Both the position numbers and the translations under genes were made by a program. A stretch of DNA of 64,000 nucleotides from Mycobacterium sp. 852002-40037_SCH5390672 (lineage in GTDB: Bacteria > Actinomycetota > Actinomycetes > Mycobacteriales > Mycobacteriaceae): positions 1 through 64,000 of the forward strand of contig NZ_LZTA01000086.1 of the NCBI RefSeq assembly GCF_001665875.1. Direction: 5' to 3'. The notes under the pieces are model-generated. The model worked only from the letters and a program-made list of their open reading frames with translations, had not been told where the DNA came from and searched no databases. Shown one piece after another: positions 26,858 through 37,841 of this stretch (position 1 is the first letter of the stretch; each line of letters starts with the position of its first letter).

Positions 26858-27837
26858 CGCAGCGGGAGGCCCGCGGCGCGATAGATCGCATCGATGACGG
26901 TCATGTTGTCGAGCGCGTCGTGCGGAGTCGTCTTGACCGGCTCGCCGCGCAGCACCGCCGCGGCGAACGCGTCGAGTTGATAGGCGTAGGAAGACCGACG
27001 CCCCAAGCGTTCCGCCCGTTTGCCCTGACGCGACCGCACCGAGAGCCGATGAAAAGCCTGCGGCAGCACGGGATTCAAGATGCGTAGCTCCCCATGTTCC
27101 CCCATCACCCGGGCGCTGATCTGCAGCAGGCGCGGCGACCACATCGAGCATCGCACCCGGCCGGTGTGGCCCGCCGGGAACCGCAAGTCGGCCGTCATGG
27201 CCCGGTCGACTTGCGGGTCACGCAGTTTGGCTTGTGCCGAAACGACTTCCGGGGACTGCCCACCGAACGTGCGGGCCATGTGCACCGCGTAGCAGCCGGC
27301 ATCCATGGTCGCCCCGCCGGCAAGCGCGTAGTTGTAGCGGATGTCGGAGAACTTCGGCAGGGGGAAACACAGCGCGGCCTCCACGTGCTGCAGCGTGCCC
27401 AGCTCACCCGAGGAAATGATTTCCTCGGCTCGCAGCGTCAGTGGGTGGTAGCGATAGTGGAAGGCCTCCATCACCACCCGATCCGAATCGGCTGCCAATT
27501 CGGCGATTTCGCGCGCCTCGGCCGCGTTGGCGGCGAACGGCTTTTCGCACAGCACATGTTTGCCGGCTGCCAGCGCGGCCCGAGTCCAGCGCCCGTGTAG
27601 GCCGTTCGGCAGCGGGTTGTAGATGGCGTCGATGTCGGGGTCGGCGATCAGCGCCCCGTAATCGCCGTGCGCGCAAGCGATGTCGTGTTTTGCGGCGAAG
27701 GCCTGCGCACGCGCCACATCCCGGGCCGCCACCGCGGCGACGACGACCTCGGAGTTGTCCTTGGCCGGATCGATCAACGCCATCGGGGCGATGCTGGCCG
27801 CCCCCAGGATGCCGATCCGCACCGCGGGCTTAACCAT
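26845..27837 (-). CDS. Gfo/Idh/MocA family NAD(P)-dependent oxidoreductase
   Basis: Dehydrogenase of 330 residues. The N-terminal Rossmann fold begins IGILGAASIAPMALI. The characteristic EKPFA (with the catalytic-type Lys) lies after HVLCEK, and the C-terminal sheet contains GGATMDAGCYAVHMARTF with a conserved His in the expected active-site helix. Family members oxidise or reduce sugars, cyclitols or dihydrodiols; the dihydrodiol dehydrogenase-like branch fits this short form. It overlaps the flavin monooxygenase stop by 8 bases, and its own 3' end overlaps the frameshifted isomerase on the other strand by 13 bases. Confidence 0.87.
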   Translation of the reverse strand: MVKPAVRIGILGAASIAPMALIDPAKDNSEVVVAAVAARDVARAQAFAAKHDIACAHGDYGALIADPDIDAIYNPLPNGLHGRWTRAALAAGKHVLCEKPFAANAAEAREIAELAADSDRVVMEAFHYRYHPLTLRAEEIISSGELGTLQHVEAALCFPLPKFSDIRYNYALAGGATMDAGCYAVHMARTFGGQSPEVVSAQAKLRDPQVDRAMTADLRFPAGHTGRVRCSMWSPRLLQISARVMGEHGELRILNPVLPQAFHRLSVRSRQGKRAERLGRRSSYAYQLDAFAAAVLRGEPVKTTPHDALDNMTVIDAIYRAAGLPLRYPA

Positions 27838-29065
27838 TGCGCCCCTTGGGTGTTCGTCGAGCGAATGCCGGTGCATGTTCGGGCCTGACCCCGACACCGA
27901 CGAAGTAGGCCGGCATCGCCGACAGCCACGGCAGCCGTCGCACCACCTTGAGGAGCAGCGCGGGCGGCGTGGGATCCGCACCACCAAAAACCCGGCGCAG
28001 CAGTACGGTCTGCAGCACTCGCTGCGCCGTCTGGGTCAGCGCGGCGGGAAGTAAGCGGCGACGGCGGACGGCGGCCAGGTCGCTTTCGGTGACGCGATGG
28101 CACCGTAAGGGTTCGGCTAGCAGGGTCGCTGCGGCGACGGCGTCCTGGATGGCCAGATTGATGCCGACCCCGCCCAGTGGGGACATCGCGTGCGCCGCAT
28201 CGCCGATGCAGAGCAGCCCGTCGGTGTGCCAGCGACGCAGCCGGTTCACCCGCACGTCGAGGTGCTTGACGTCGTCCATGGACTGCAGGGCCGCGACCGA
28301 ATCCGGCATATCCGGCAACAGCGCGCCGAGGTCACGCCGGAACGCCTCGATACCGTGTGTGCGCAGCTGGGCGTCGGTGCCCTTGGGCCCCAAGTAGGCG
28401 ATCTGGTTGTAGCCCTCGCGCGGGATCACCGCCAGCGCCTTTCCCGGCCCCATCCGGGGCAGGAAGGAATGGTCGGCATTGCCTTGGCGCGGCAGCTTGA
28501 ACCACCAGACGTCGAAGTTCACCGGGTATTCGTGTGCGCTGAGCCCGGCATCCTGGCGCACGGTCGACCACCGGCCGTCACAGGCGACGGTTAGTTCGGC
28601 CCGCAGCTCGCCGGGTCCGTCGACCCCTTCGTAGCGCACTCCGGTGACTCGGTCGCCGTCGCGCAGCAGGCCGGTGACCTCGGTGCTCATCCGCAAGGTG
28701 AAACTCGGTTCGGCTTGGGCCGCCTCGGCGAGCAGGTTCAGCAGGTCCCACTGCGGCACCATGGCGATGTATTGGTGCGGGTGTCGGAGCCGCTCGAAGT
28801 CCAGGTAGGTCACCGAGTGTCCGTCGGATTCCCAAGTGCCCCTGCGGAGCTTGCTGTACGGCAGTTCCGCGAACCGCTCCCCCAGTCCCAGCTCGTCGAG
28901 CAACTGCAGCGTCGTCGGATGCACGGTGTCACCACGAAAGTCACGCAGGAAGTCGCCGTGCTTTTCCAGCAGGGTGACCTCGATGCCGGCCCGGGCCAGC
29001 AACAACCCGAGGACCATGCCCGCCGGGCCGCCGCCGACGACCGCGCACGTCGTTGTCTCGACCAT
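27830..29065 (-). CDS. FAD-dependent aromatic-ring-type monooxygenase (PHBH fold)
   Basis: Group A flavoprotein of 411 residues. FAD-binding GGGPAG lies in CAVVGGGPAGMVLGLLLARAG, the DG motif is in ACDGRWSTVRQ, and the second FAD site is CIGDAAHAMSPLGGVGINLAIQDA. Such enzymes hydroxylate aromatic or polyketide-like substrates using NAD(P)H. A hydrophobic C-terminal region (RLPWLSAMPAYFVGVGV) suggests membrane contact. The ATG at 29065 is chosen over an adjacent TTG. The gene follows the arylsulfatase by 25 bases and precedes the Gfo/Idh gene with overlap. Confidence 0.88.
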   Translation of the reverse strand: MVETTTCAVVGGGPAGMVLGLLLARAGIEVTLLEKHGDFLRDFRGDTVHPTTLQLLDELGLGERFAELPYSKLRRGTWESDGHSVTYLDFERLRHPHQYIAMVPQWDLLNLLAEAAQAEPSFTLRMSTEVTGLLRDGDRVTGVRYEGVDGPGELRAELTVACDGRWSTVRQDAGLSAHEYPVNFDVWWFKLPRQGNADHSFLPRMGPGKALAVIPREGYNQIAYLGPKGTDAQLRTHGIEAFRRDLGALLPDMPDSVAALQSMDDVKHLDVRVNRLRRWHTDGLLCIGDAAHAMSPLGGVGINLAIQDAVAAATLLAEPLRCHRVTESDLAAVRRRRLLPAALTQTAQRVLQTVLLRRVFGGADPTPPALLLKVVRRLPWLSAMPAYFVGVGVRPEHAPAFARRTPKGRNG

Positions 29066-29090
29066 CAACGCCCAAGCATAAGCAGGGTCG

Positions 29091-31827
<2,737 letters not shown>

Positions 31828-31835
31828 TCGAGTAG

Positions 31836-32657
31836 TCAGTATTCGAACCGGTTCAGCACGTCGTAGCTGCGGCCGGCCGTCACCCACATCAACGTGTAGA
31901 TCAACCGCACGGCGGGCGATGGGATCTTGTGGTAGCCGGCCAGCGCGGATGTCTGCTCGAGAAACCGCAGCCGGGAATTCCAGGTCGCGATTGCGCGCGC
32001 GTCCCGGATGCCCCACTTGATGATGCCTCGGGTGAAGACCTTCGACAGCAGCGGCGCAAGGGCCGACAGGGTGTCGAAATGCATTTCCCCGCCGGCGAAT
32101 CGGTCGATCAGGCTCTGCAGCAACCGCCGGACTTCGTCCTCGCGCAGGTACATCAGCAGGCCCTCGGCAACGATCAGCGTCGGCCGGCCGGCCGGGACTC
32201 GGTCGAGCCACTGCAGTTCGGTCACCGACGAGCCGATCATCCGGTAGGTTTCGGTGTCGTCGTAGAGCTTGCGGCGTAGCCCGATCACACTCGGCTGATC
32301 GACGTCGAACCACAGCACCGACGGCGGTACGGCCAGCCGGAAGACGCGGCCGTCGAGGCCGCAACCCAAATGCAGCACAATGGCATCCCGATGGCGGGCA
32401 AGGAAGTCGGCGCACCAGTCATCGAGTTGTTTGGCCCGCAACGCAACCAGGTACTGATTCGAGGCGGGCAGCGACATCCGGTGAATTCTCTGGAAGTCAT
32501 AGTCGATGCGGTCCACCGCGTCGGCAGCCGCTTTGTCCCCCAGAATCGGTCGCTCCGAACGACTTTCATGGGCACGCAGGTACAGGGTGACGAGGTTCGT
32601 CCATTCCACCGAACCCCAGGGCACGGAACTGAAGTCGACTTTGTCCATCGCGGTCAT
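31836..32657 (-). CDS. LCM/PPM-type O-methyltransferase family protein
   Basis: SAM-dependent methyltransferase of 273 residues resembling the leucine carboxyl methyltransferase/TcmP-like group. The SAM site is VLHLGCGLDGRVFRL, the acidic residue after beta-2 is in WFDVDQPSV, and LIVAEGLLMYL follows, characteristic of the family. Members methylate small polyketides or carboxylates. The ATG at 32657 has GAAGG upstream at good spacing. It lies 31 bases after the amidohydrolase and is probably co-transcribed with it. Confidence 0.85.
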   Translation of the reverse strand: MTAMDKVDFSSVPWGSVEWTNLVTLYLRAHESRSERPILGDKAAADAVDRIDYDFQRIHRMSLPASNQYLVALRAKQLDDWCADFLARHRDAIVLHLGCGLDGRVFRLAVPPSVLWFDVDQPSVIGLRRKLYDDTETYRMIGSSVTELQWLDRVPAGRPTLIVAEGLLMYLREDEVRRLLQSLIDRFAGGEMHFDTLSALAPLLSKVFTRGIIKWGIRDARAIATWNSRLRFLEQTSALAGYHKIPSPAVRLIYTLMWVTAGRSYDVLNRFEY

Positions 32658-32688
32658 GGCCTTCGGCGGGTGGCGTGCGCGGGCACGG

Positions 32689-33957
32689 TTAGAACGCGTC
32701 GGGATCGTGCTGCACCGTGGCCGGGACCGGGTGCCGGTACAACCGAGAGGCGTTCTGCCAGCTGAATTTTCGGATGACGTCGGATGGCAGATCACCGATT
32801 TGTTCGTGGATGGTTTGTTGGGTGTGCGGCCACGTCGAGTCGCAATGCGGGTAGTCGGCCTCCAGCATGATGTTGTCGACGCCTATCCGGTCACGCTGCA
32901 CGAAGGAGGACTTGTCCTCGACCGCGCAGAACCAGAAGTTGCGGGTCAGCACCTCCGCGGGGGTCAGGGGCTCACCGAGCGCCTGCCAGGTGCCGTACAT
33001 GGCGTGATAACTGAGCATGTGGTCGAGGCGATCGAGCAGCCCCGCCACCCAACCGATTCCGCCCTCGGACAGGCAGATCTTGAGGTCGGGGAACCGGCTG
33101 GGCAGTCCGGAGTACAACCAGTCGACCGCCGCGGAAATGGCGTAGGCGAAAAACAGCACACCCTGCACGTCCGGCGGCGCGTCGGGGGTGGTGGACGGCG
33201 ACGACCCCGACGATCCGATGTGCAGGTTCACCACTGTGCCGGTCTCGGCGCAGGCTGCCATCAACGGATCCCAGTGGTCGGTGTGAATGCTGGGCAACCC
33301 CAGCATTGCGGGATTCTCGCTGAACGTCACGGCGTGGAAGCCGCGCTCGGCATTCTCGCGGATCATCTTCGCGCCGAGTCCGGGATCGAGCAGCCACGGC
33401 AATTGACATGGAATGATCCGGTCGGGATATGACCCCGCCCAGACCTCGAAATGCCAGTCATTCCAGGCCCGGACCGAGGCCAGTGCCAGGTCGCGGTCGC
33501 CGGTCACCTGCTGCAGCCGTTGCCCGGCGAAGCCCGGCAGAAACGACGGAAAGTTCAGCGAGGCGTAAATGCCGTTGAGGTCCATGTCCTTGACACGCGC
33601 ATGGATATCCCATGCGCCCCTGCGCATTTCGTCGAATCGAACCGGCTCGAAACCGTACTCCGCCACCGGTCGTCCAACCACCGCGTTGAAACCCACGTTG
33701 GGCAGTTCCTTGCCGTCATAAACCCACGTCTGTCCCCCGCTGTCGGTCTCGACGACTTTCGGCGCCCGGTCGGCGAACTTGCGGGGCAGACGGCCGGTGA
33801 ACGTGTCCGGGGGTTCGACGATGTGATCGTCTACCGAGATCACCGTGTAGCGCCGCGGCGCCCGGGGCGGATCCGGCAGAAAGGTGACCGAACGCTCCGT
33901 GCCGGTCTTCGCCGTGGTGAAGCTCAGGTCGGTGGCCAGCTCGTCGATCGATTTCAC
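32689..33957 (-). CDS. Amidohydrolase-2 family protein
   Basis: TIM-barrel metal-dependent hydrolase or decarboxylase of 422 residues. The N-terminal metal site appears as SVDDHIVEPPD (DxH instead of HxH). LHIGSSGSS near residue 250 supplies another His, and the segment FPDLKICLSEGGIGW is followed by the active-site Asp in LEADYPHCDSTWPH. This matches a mycobacterial group of amidohydrolases found in steroid- and terpene-type clusters; the substrate is unknown. It is a distant relative of the protein at 11849. Confidence 0.85.
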   Translation of the reverse strand: MKSIDELATDLSFTTAKTGTERSVTFLPDPPRAPRRYTVISVDDHIVEPPDTFTGRLPRKFADRAPKVVETDSGGQTWVYDGKELPNVGFNAVVGRPVAEYGFEPVRFDEMRRGAWDIHARVKDMDLNGIYASLNFPSFLPGFAGQRLQQVTGDRDLALASVRAWNDWHFEVWAGSYPDRIIPCQLPWLLDPGLGAKMIRENAERGFHAVTFSENPAMLGLPSIHTDHWDPLMAACAETGTVVNLHIGSSGSSPSTTPDAPPDVQGVLFFAYAISAAVDWLYSGLPSRFPDLKICLSEGGIGWVAGLLDRLDHMLSYHAMYGTWQALGEPLTPAEVLTRNFWFCAVEDKSSFVQRDRIGVDNIMLEADYPHCDSTWPHTQQTIHEQIGDLPSDVIRKFSWQNASRLYRHPVPATVQHDPDAF

Positions 33958-34073
33958 TCGTCAATCTCCTTGCGCAGCGGCGTCGTTGGGTGTGACGCGA
34001 CGGCTTTCAGTGTGCGGTGGCGGCGACGTTTGTCGGCGTGTCGCCGCCGTGGGTGCACACTCGAGGATGCGGT

Positions 34074-34847
34074 TCACGTGAGCACGCCGGGATCGGCCTT
34101 GATGGTCATGCGTGCCGCGCCGGCCCAGTACACCTCGGCGGCCCGTTCGATCAGCGAGCGCTGCATGCCGGCCATGTCCGACCACTGCATCGCCACCGGA
34201 TCCTTGCCGGTGAGCATGACGTCGTAGGCCAGCTTGCAGACCCGTTCGATCGATGCCGCGCGGTAGACGGCCTCGGGCAGGTTGCGGCCGGTCGCGATGA
34301 CGCCATGATTGGCCAAGATCGTCAGGTTGGCGCCACCGATGCGGGCCGCGAGTTCCGCGGCACGATCGGGGCTGTCGATTTCGCCGTCGTAGGCGTCCAC
34401 CAGGCGCAGGTCGTCGAGGAAAAGCGACCCGGTCTGGTGCAACAACTCGGGCAGTCTGCCCAATGCGGCGAGCACGCAGACGTAGTACGGGTGGTTGTGG
34501 ATCACCACTCGGGCGTCGTCGCGCACCCGGTGCAGTTCGGTGTGGATGTGGATGGCCGGAGTGACGTCCCAGCGCCCGCTGACCACCTGCGCGTCGCCGT
34601 CCACCACGCAGATATCGGATGCGGTGATCTCCTGCCACCACAGTCCCCACGGGTTGACGAACATGTCGGTCCGTCCGTCGAGCTGCCAGGTGATGTGCCC
34701 GGCCATGTTCTCGGCGAACCCGATGCCGGCCAGGTGACGGAAGGCGATGGCCAGCGCCTGCTCGTTGCTGAGGTCGGCGCCGATGGGCGGCACCACCGAC
34801 GGTGCCCAGACTTCCAGCCCGCCACGCCGTGCGTCAGGAGCGTTCAT
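34074..34847 (-). CDS. Class II aldolase/adducin family protein
   Basis: Zinc-dependent class II aldolase-fold protein of 257 residues. Metal histidines appear in HIHTELH and IHNHPYY, with the later ANHGVIATG. The N-terminal GFAENMAGHITWQ corresponds to the phosphate-binding region, but the usual glycine/serine pattern is altered, so the substrate may not be a sugar phosphate. It could cleave, decarboxylate or epimerise a hydroxy acid. The ATG at 34847 has GGAGG seven bases upstream. It overlaps the acyl-CoA ligase stop by 14 bases. Confidence 0.85.
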   Translation of the reverse strand: MNAPDARRGGLEVWAPSVVPPIGADLSNEQALAIAFRHLAGIGFAENMAGHITWQLDGRTDMFVNPWGLWWQEITASDICVVDGDAQVVSGRWDVTPAIHIHTELHRVRDDARVVIHNHPYYVCVLAALGRLPELLHQTGSLFLDDLRLVDAYDGEIDSPDRAAELAARIGGANLTILANHGVIATGRNLPEAVYRAASIERVCKLAYDVMLTGKDPVAMQWSDMAGMQRSLIERAAEVYWAGAARMTIKADPGVLT

Positions 34848-36456
34848 GACCAGCCTCCATTCTGGCTCCAATATCCTCGCGCAGCCGGCCTTTGGCTATT
34901 TTTCCGCCGGATGACCGGGGCAGTTCGTCGAGTACGATCAGCCGCTCGGGCAGCAGTTCTTTGGAAACTCCCAGCGCCAGCAGGTGTTCGACGAGTCCGG
35001 GCAGGTCGAGGGCGGCGGAGTCGGTGAGTTCGGCGTAGAGGCAGACCTTTTCGCCGAACACCGGGTCGGGCATGGCGACCGCCGCCGCGATCGCGATCGC
35101 GGGATGGGTCATGACGGCGTCTTCGACCTGGCTTGCGCTGATGTTCTTGCCCCCGCGCACGATGAAATCGGACGTACGCCCGGTGACCCGGAGGTAGCCG
35201 TCGGCGTCGATTTCACAGATGTCGCCCATGCGCATCCACCCGTCGCGGGTGAACAGCTTGTCGTGGTCGGTGCCGCCGAGGTAGCCGAGGCTGGTCGCCG
35301 GACCGCGGCAGGCGGGCTGGCCCCGCCCCGTGTCGGTGACGTCGCGGTCGCCGTCGAACAGCCGGACCGACATTTCGGGGATGAGGCGACCGGCGGTGCG
35401 CAGCCGGTGGTCGCGCGAATCGTCGACGGTGGTCGCGCTGAGCATCCCAGTCTCGTTGGAGCCGTAGAACTGCAGTATCTTGGCCCCGGTGAGTTCCTCG
35501 AATTCGGCCGCGGGCCGGTACGGCAGTGCTTCCCCGCCGGTGTAGACGACACGCAGCGAACTCAGGTCGTGTTCGCGGCTGGCCGAGTCCGCCATCAGCA
35601 TGGTCAATTGTGTGCTGACGCAACACAATACGGTGACCTGGTGCCGAGCTATCGCCTCGCAGGTGGCTCTGGTGGTAAACCGCTCCACGATCACCGCGGT
35701 GGCACCGAGGTAGATCGGGGTGGTGTGGCTGGTCCACAGCCCGAACCCGAACGGGGTGGGTATGACCGGCAGGAACACCTCGTCCGACGTCAGCAGCCCG
35801 TTGGCGACGGCCTTCCGGTGGAAGTAGTGCCAACGGTTCTGGGTGTGTACGACGCACTTGGGCAGCCCGGTGGTCCCCGACGTCGAATTGATCAGGAAGA
35901 CGTCGTCGGGGCCGAGTTGGGAGCCGGCCGCCAGCGCCTTGGGCTCGGCGTCGACATCCAGGCGAAGCACCCCGGCGTCGCGGCTCAACACCACCGGAGG
36001 CACCCGCAATTCGTTGGCCACTTCCGCGGCGGCCCCGCTGCGGGCCTGATCGCTGATCAGGATTTTCGGCCGGCAGCTACGCAGGATGGCCGACACCTCG
36101 CGGATGCCGGCGCGCGCGCCGACGCCGATGACCACCGCCCCACAGCGTTCGATCCCGACGAACAGCACGTGAATGGCGGCGGAGTCACCGTGCCATACCG
36201 CCACCCGATCACCGCGGGCCACGCCAAACCCGGCCAGTGTCTCAGCCAAATTAGTTGCTGCACAATCGAATTCATGCCAGCTGAACGACGCGCCGCCATG
36301 GTCGAGATAGGCGGGCCGATCCGGTGTGCGTTCGGCGTTTCGGCGTACCGCGTCCGACAGCGTCGAATCGCTCCACCAGCCGGCGGCACGAAACCGGGAC
36401 GAGTCCTCGTCGGTGAATGCCGGCGAGCCCACGGTTTCCAGCCCACCGGTGCTCAT
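34834..36456 (-). CDS. AMP-forming acyl-CoA synthetase/ligase
   Basis: ANL-superfamily enzyme of 540 residues that would activate a carboxylic acid with ATP and CoA. The P-loop is STSGTTGLPK, the A5-type motif is FYGSNETG, A7/A8 appear as MGDICEIDADGYLRVTGRTSDFIVRGGKNIS, and the catalytic Lys is in GGKIAKGRL. It resembles benzoate- or cyclohexanecarboxylate-type ligases more than long-chain FadDs. The ATG at 36456 follows GTG and TTG candidates in the same frame. It leads the aldolase, amidohydrolase and methyltransferase genes, which may act on its product. Confidence 0.88.
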   Translation of the reverse strand: MSTGGLETVGSPAFTDEDSSRFRAAGWWSDSTLSDAVRRNAERTPDRPAYLDHGGASFSWHEFDCAATNLAETLAGFGVARGDRVAVWHGDSAAIHVLFVGIERCGAVVIGVGARAGIREVSAILRSCRPKILISDQARSGAAAEVANELRVPPVVLSRDAGVLRLDVDAEPKALAAGSQLGPDDVFLINSTSGTTGLPKCVVHTQNRWHYFHRKAVANGLLTSDEVFLPVIPTPFGFGLWTSHTTPIYLGATAVIVERFTTRATCEAIARHQVTVLCCVSTQLTMLMADSASREHDLSSLRVVYTGGEALPYRPAAEFEELTGAKILQFYGSNETGMLSATTVDDSRDHRLRTAGRLIPEMSVRLFDGDRDVTDTGRGQPACRGPATSLGYLGGTDHDKLFTRDGWMRMGDICEIDADGYLRVTGRTSDFIVRGGKNISASQVEDAVMTHPAIAIAAAVAMPDPVFGEKVCLYAELTDSAALDLPGLVEHLLALGVSKELLPERLIVLDELPRSSGGKIAKGRLREDIGARMEAGHERS

Positions 36457-36492
36457 CACCAAATGATAGGAAAGCCGTCCGTGGTTTCGGCG

Positions 36493-36792
36493 CTAGGGAT
36501 TCGGCGGGGCGGGGACCGCATGCTGGCCGTTGTCGATATTCGGGCGGCGGGGGTGCGGTGAAGGGCAGGTGACGTTGCGAATGCACCCGCAATTGAGGCC
36601 GATGATGCAGCCTCCTCCGCCGACGGGTTGCACCGGCACGGCGCCGCCGGCCGGAGCCGGCGGCGCCGGTGTCACGACCGATGAAGTGGCAATGGTCGCC
36701 GGTGCACCGCCGGAAGAGAAACCAGCCGTCAAGACAATCGCCGTCACGCATCCGCACAGCGCGGCTCGCGTCTTGGCGTTTGGGCTCCCCAC
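36493..36792 (-). CDS. Small secreted proline/glycine-rich protein with cysteine motif
   Basis: Hypothetical protein of 99 residues with an N-terminal signal peptide (KTRAALCGCVTAIVLTAGF), a Pro/Ala/Thr-rich stretch, a short cysteine cluster GGGGCIIGLNCGCIRNVTCP and a Pro/His-rich tail. The four cysteines suggest one or two disulfides outside the cell. No family with a known function is recognised. It ends about 40 bases before the acyl-CoA ligase start, and its start is divergent from the gene at 37004. Confidence 0.65.
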   Translation of the reverse strand: MGSPNAKTRAALCGCVTAIVLTAGFSSGGAPATIATSSVVTPAPPAPAGGAVPVQPVGGGGCIIGLNCGCIRNVTCPSPHPRRPNIDNGQHAVPAPPNP

Positions 36793-37003
36793 CGGCCCAA
36801 CAATAGTTGCTCGTCAGTAGATGCGCAGGTCGCGCGGCGGACTACGAGCACACTCCAAGGATTCTGCAAGGCGTTCGCCGCAGGGTTACGTGGCCCCAGA
36901 ACTCACGAACTTGGGATCGGTAGCGACGCAGGAGGTTTGCAGTTGCCTCGGGACGCCGAAAAAACTTGGTACCTGTAGCGAAAGACACGGAGGATTTCCG
37001 CAC

Positions 37004-37339
37004 ATGAAAAGCAAGGTCATCGTGCTCTCAGCCGGCGTGGTGGTCTCTCTATTTCTGGTTGCGCGCTATTTCGCGCTGAGCCGGGCAGGCGTGCCGCTGG
37101 GTTGGATGCTCTATCTGGGCCTGCCGGTGACGGGTGCCGGCGTGTTGTTCGCGCTGCGGCTCCTGGATCTGGGCGACGGGTGGGGCACCGGGGCGGACGC
37201 GTTGGCGCACAGGGATTCTTCTGTCCACCCGCCGTCACCGTCGGAGCGGCTGCAACAGCTGGAAAACTTGTATGCGCAAGGCGCCGTTTCCGACAGCGAG
37301 TACCGGGCCCGGCGTCAGGACATCATCTCCGGCAGCTAG
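37004..37339 (+). CDS. Two-helix membrane protein with C-terminal SHOCT domain
   Basis: Protein of 111 residues: hydrophobic helices at about 5-25 and 33-54, a linker, and a short C-terminal SHOCT-type domain (ERLQQLENLYAQGAVSDSEY RARRQ, about residues 81-105). SHOCT domains occur at the ends of many small membrane proteins and probably mediate oligomerisation. CGGAGG stands 10 bases before the ATG. An upstream in-frame extension has no homology. It is convergent with the Rv0219-like gene, one base apart. Confidence 0.75.
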   Translation: MKSKVIVLSAGVVVSLFLVARYFALSRAGVPLGWMLYLGLPVTGAGVLFALRLLDLGDGWGTGADALAHRDSSVHPPSPSERLQQLENLYAQGAVSDSEYRARRQDIISGS

Positions 37340-37340
37340 G

Positions 37341-37841
37341 TCAGCGCGGCCGGGCCGATCGGCGCACCATGGCCACGCGGGCGGCGTAGATCCCGGCGCT
37401 GACCGCGAACAACGCCGCCGTCAACAGCAGCCACCGACCGAGAAACGGGTCCTGGGTCTGACCGGTAGCGGCCCGGTAGGTGGCGGCACCCTGCCTGACG
37501 ATGCCGGGAAGGAACACCAGCAATGTGAGGCCCGCTCCCAGCGCGGGCACTCGAAGGTAATTGAGCACCGGCACACCGGCGTCGGTGCGCGCCGGGGACG
37601 GCTCGGCGCCGCTGCGTGACAATAGCCGGTCGGCGCAGGCGTAGACCGGAAACAACACCAGGTCGTGGGCGACGATCGCCGCGGCGAACCATACGATGAT
37701 CGACTGCCACCAGACGTGCGGGTTCCACAGCGCGTCCGGTCCGATGACGACGATGACATAGCCCAGCAGTGCGAAGCCGGCGATCATCGTCAGCAAATGC
37801 AGCGGTTGGGATCCGTAGATCCGTGCGAATGCGCTACGCAT
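37341..37841 (-). CDS. Rv0219-like four-helix membrane protein
   Basis: Integral membrane protein of 166 residues with about four helices (residues 14-35, 45-68, 95-115 and 133-153). HDLVLFP in helix 2 and the ARTDAGVPVLNYLRVPAL loop are notable. From memory it matches M. tuberculosis Rv0219 by size, topology and its position directly after the Rv0218-like gene, whose stop it overlaps by 8 bases. Function unknown; it could be a subunit or assembly factor of the molybdoenzyme. Confidence 0.78.
   Translation of the reverse strand: MRSAFARIYGSQPLHLLTMIAGFALLGYVIVVIGPDALWNPHVWWQSIIVWFAAAIVAHDLVLFPVYACADRLLSRSGAEPSPARTDAGVPVLNYLRVPALGAGLTLLVFLPGIVRQGAATYRAATGQTQDPFLGRWLLLTAALFAVSAGIYAARVAMVRRSARPR

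Noticed and set aside
34984..36561. Open frame of 525 codons opposite the acyl-CoA ligase
   Set aside because: Antisense to clear ANL-family motifs; no domain on the plus strand.
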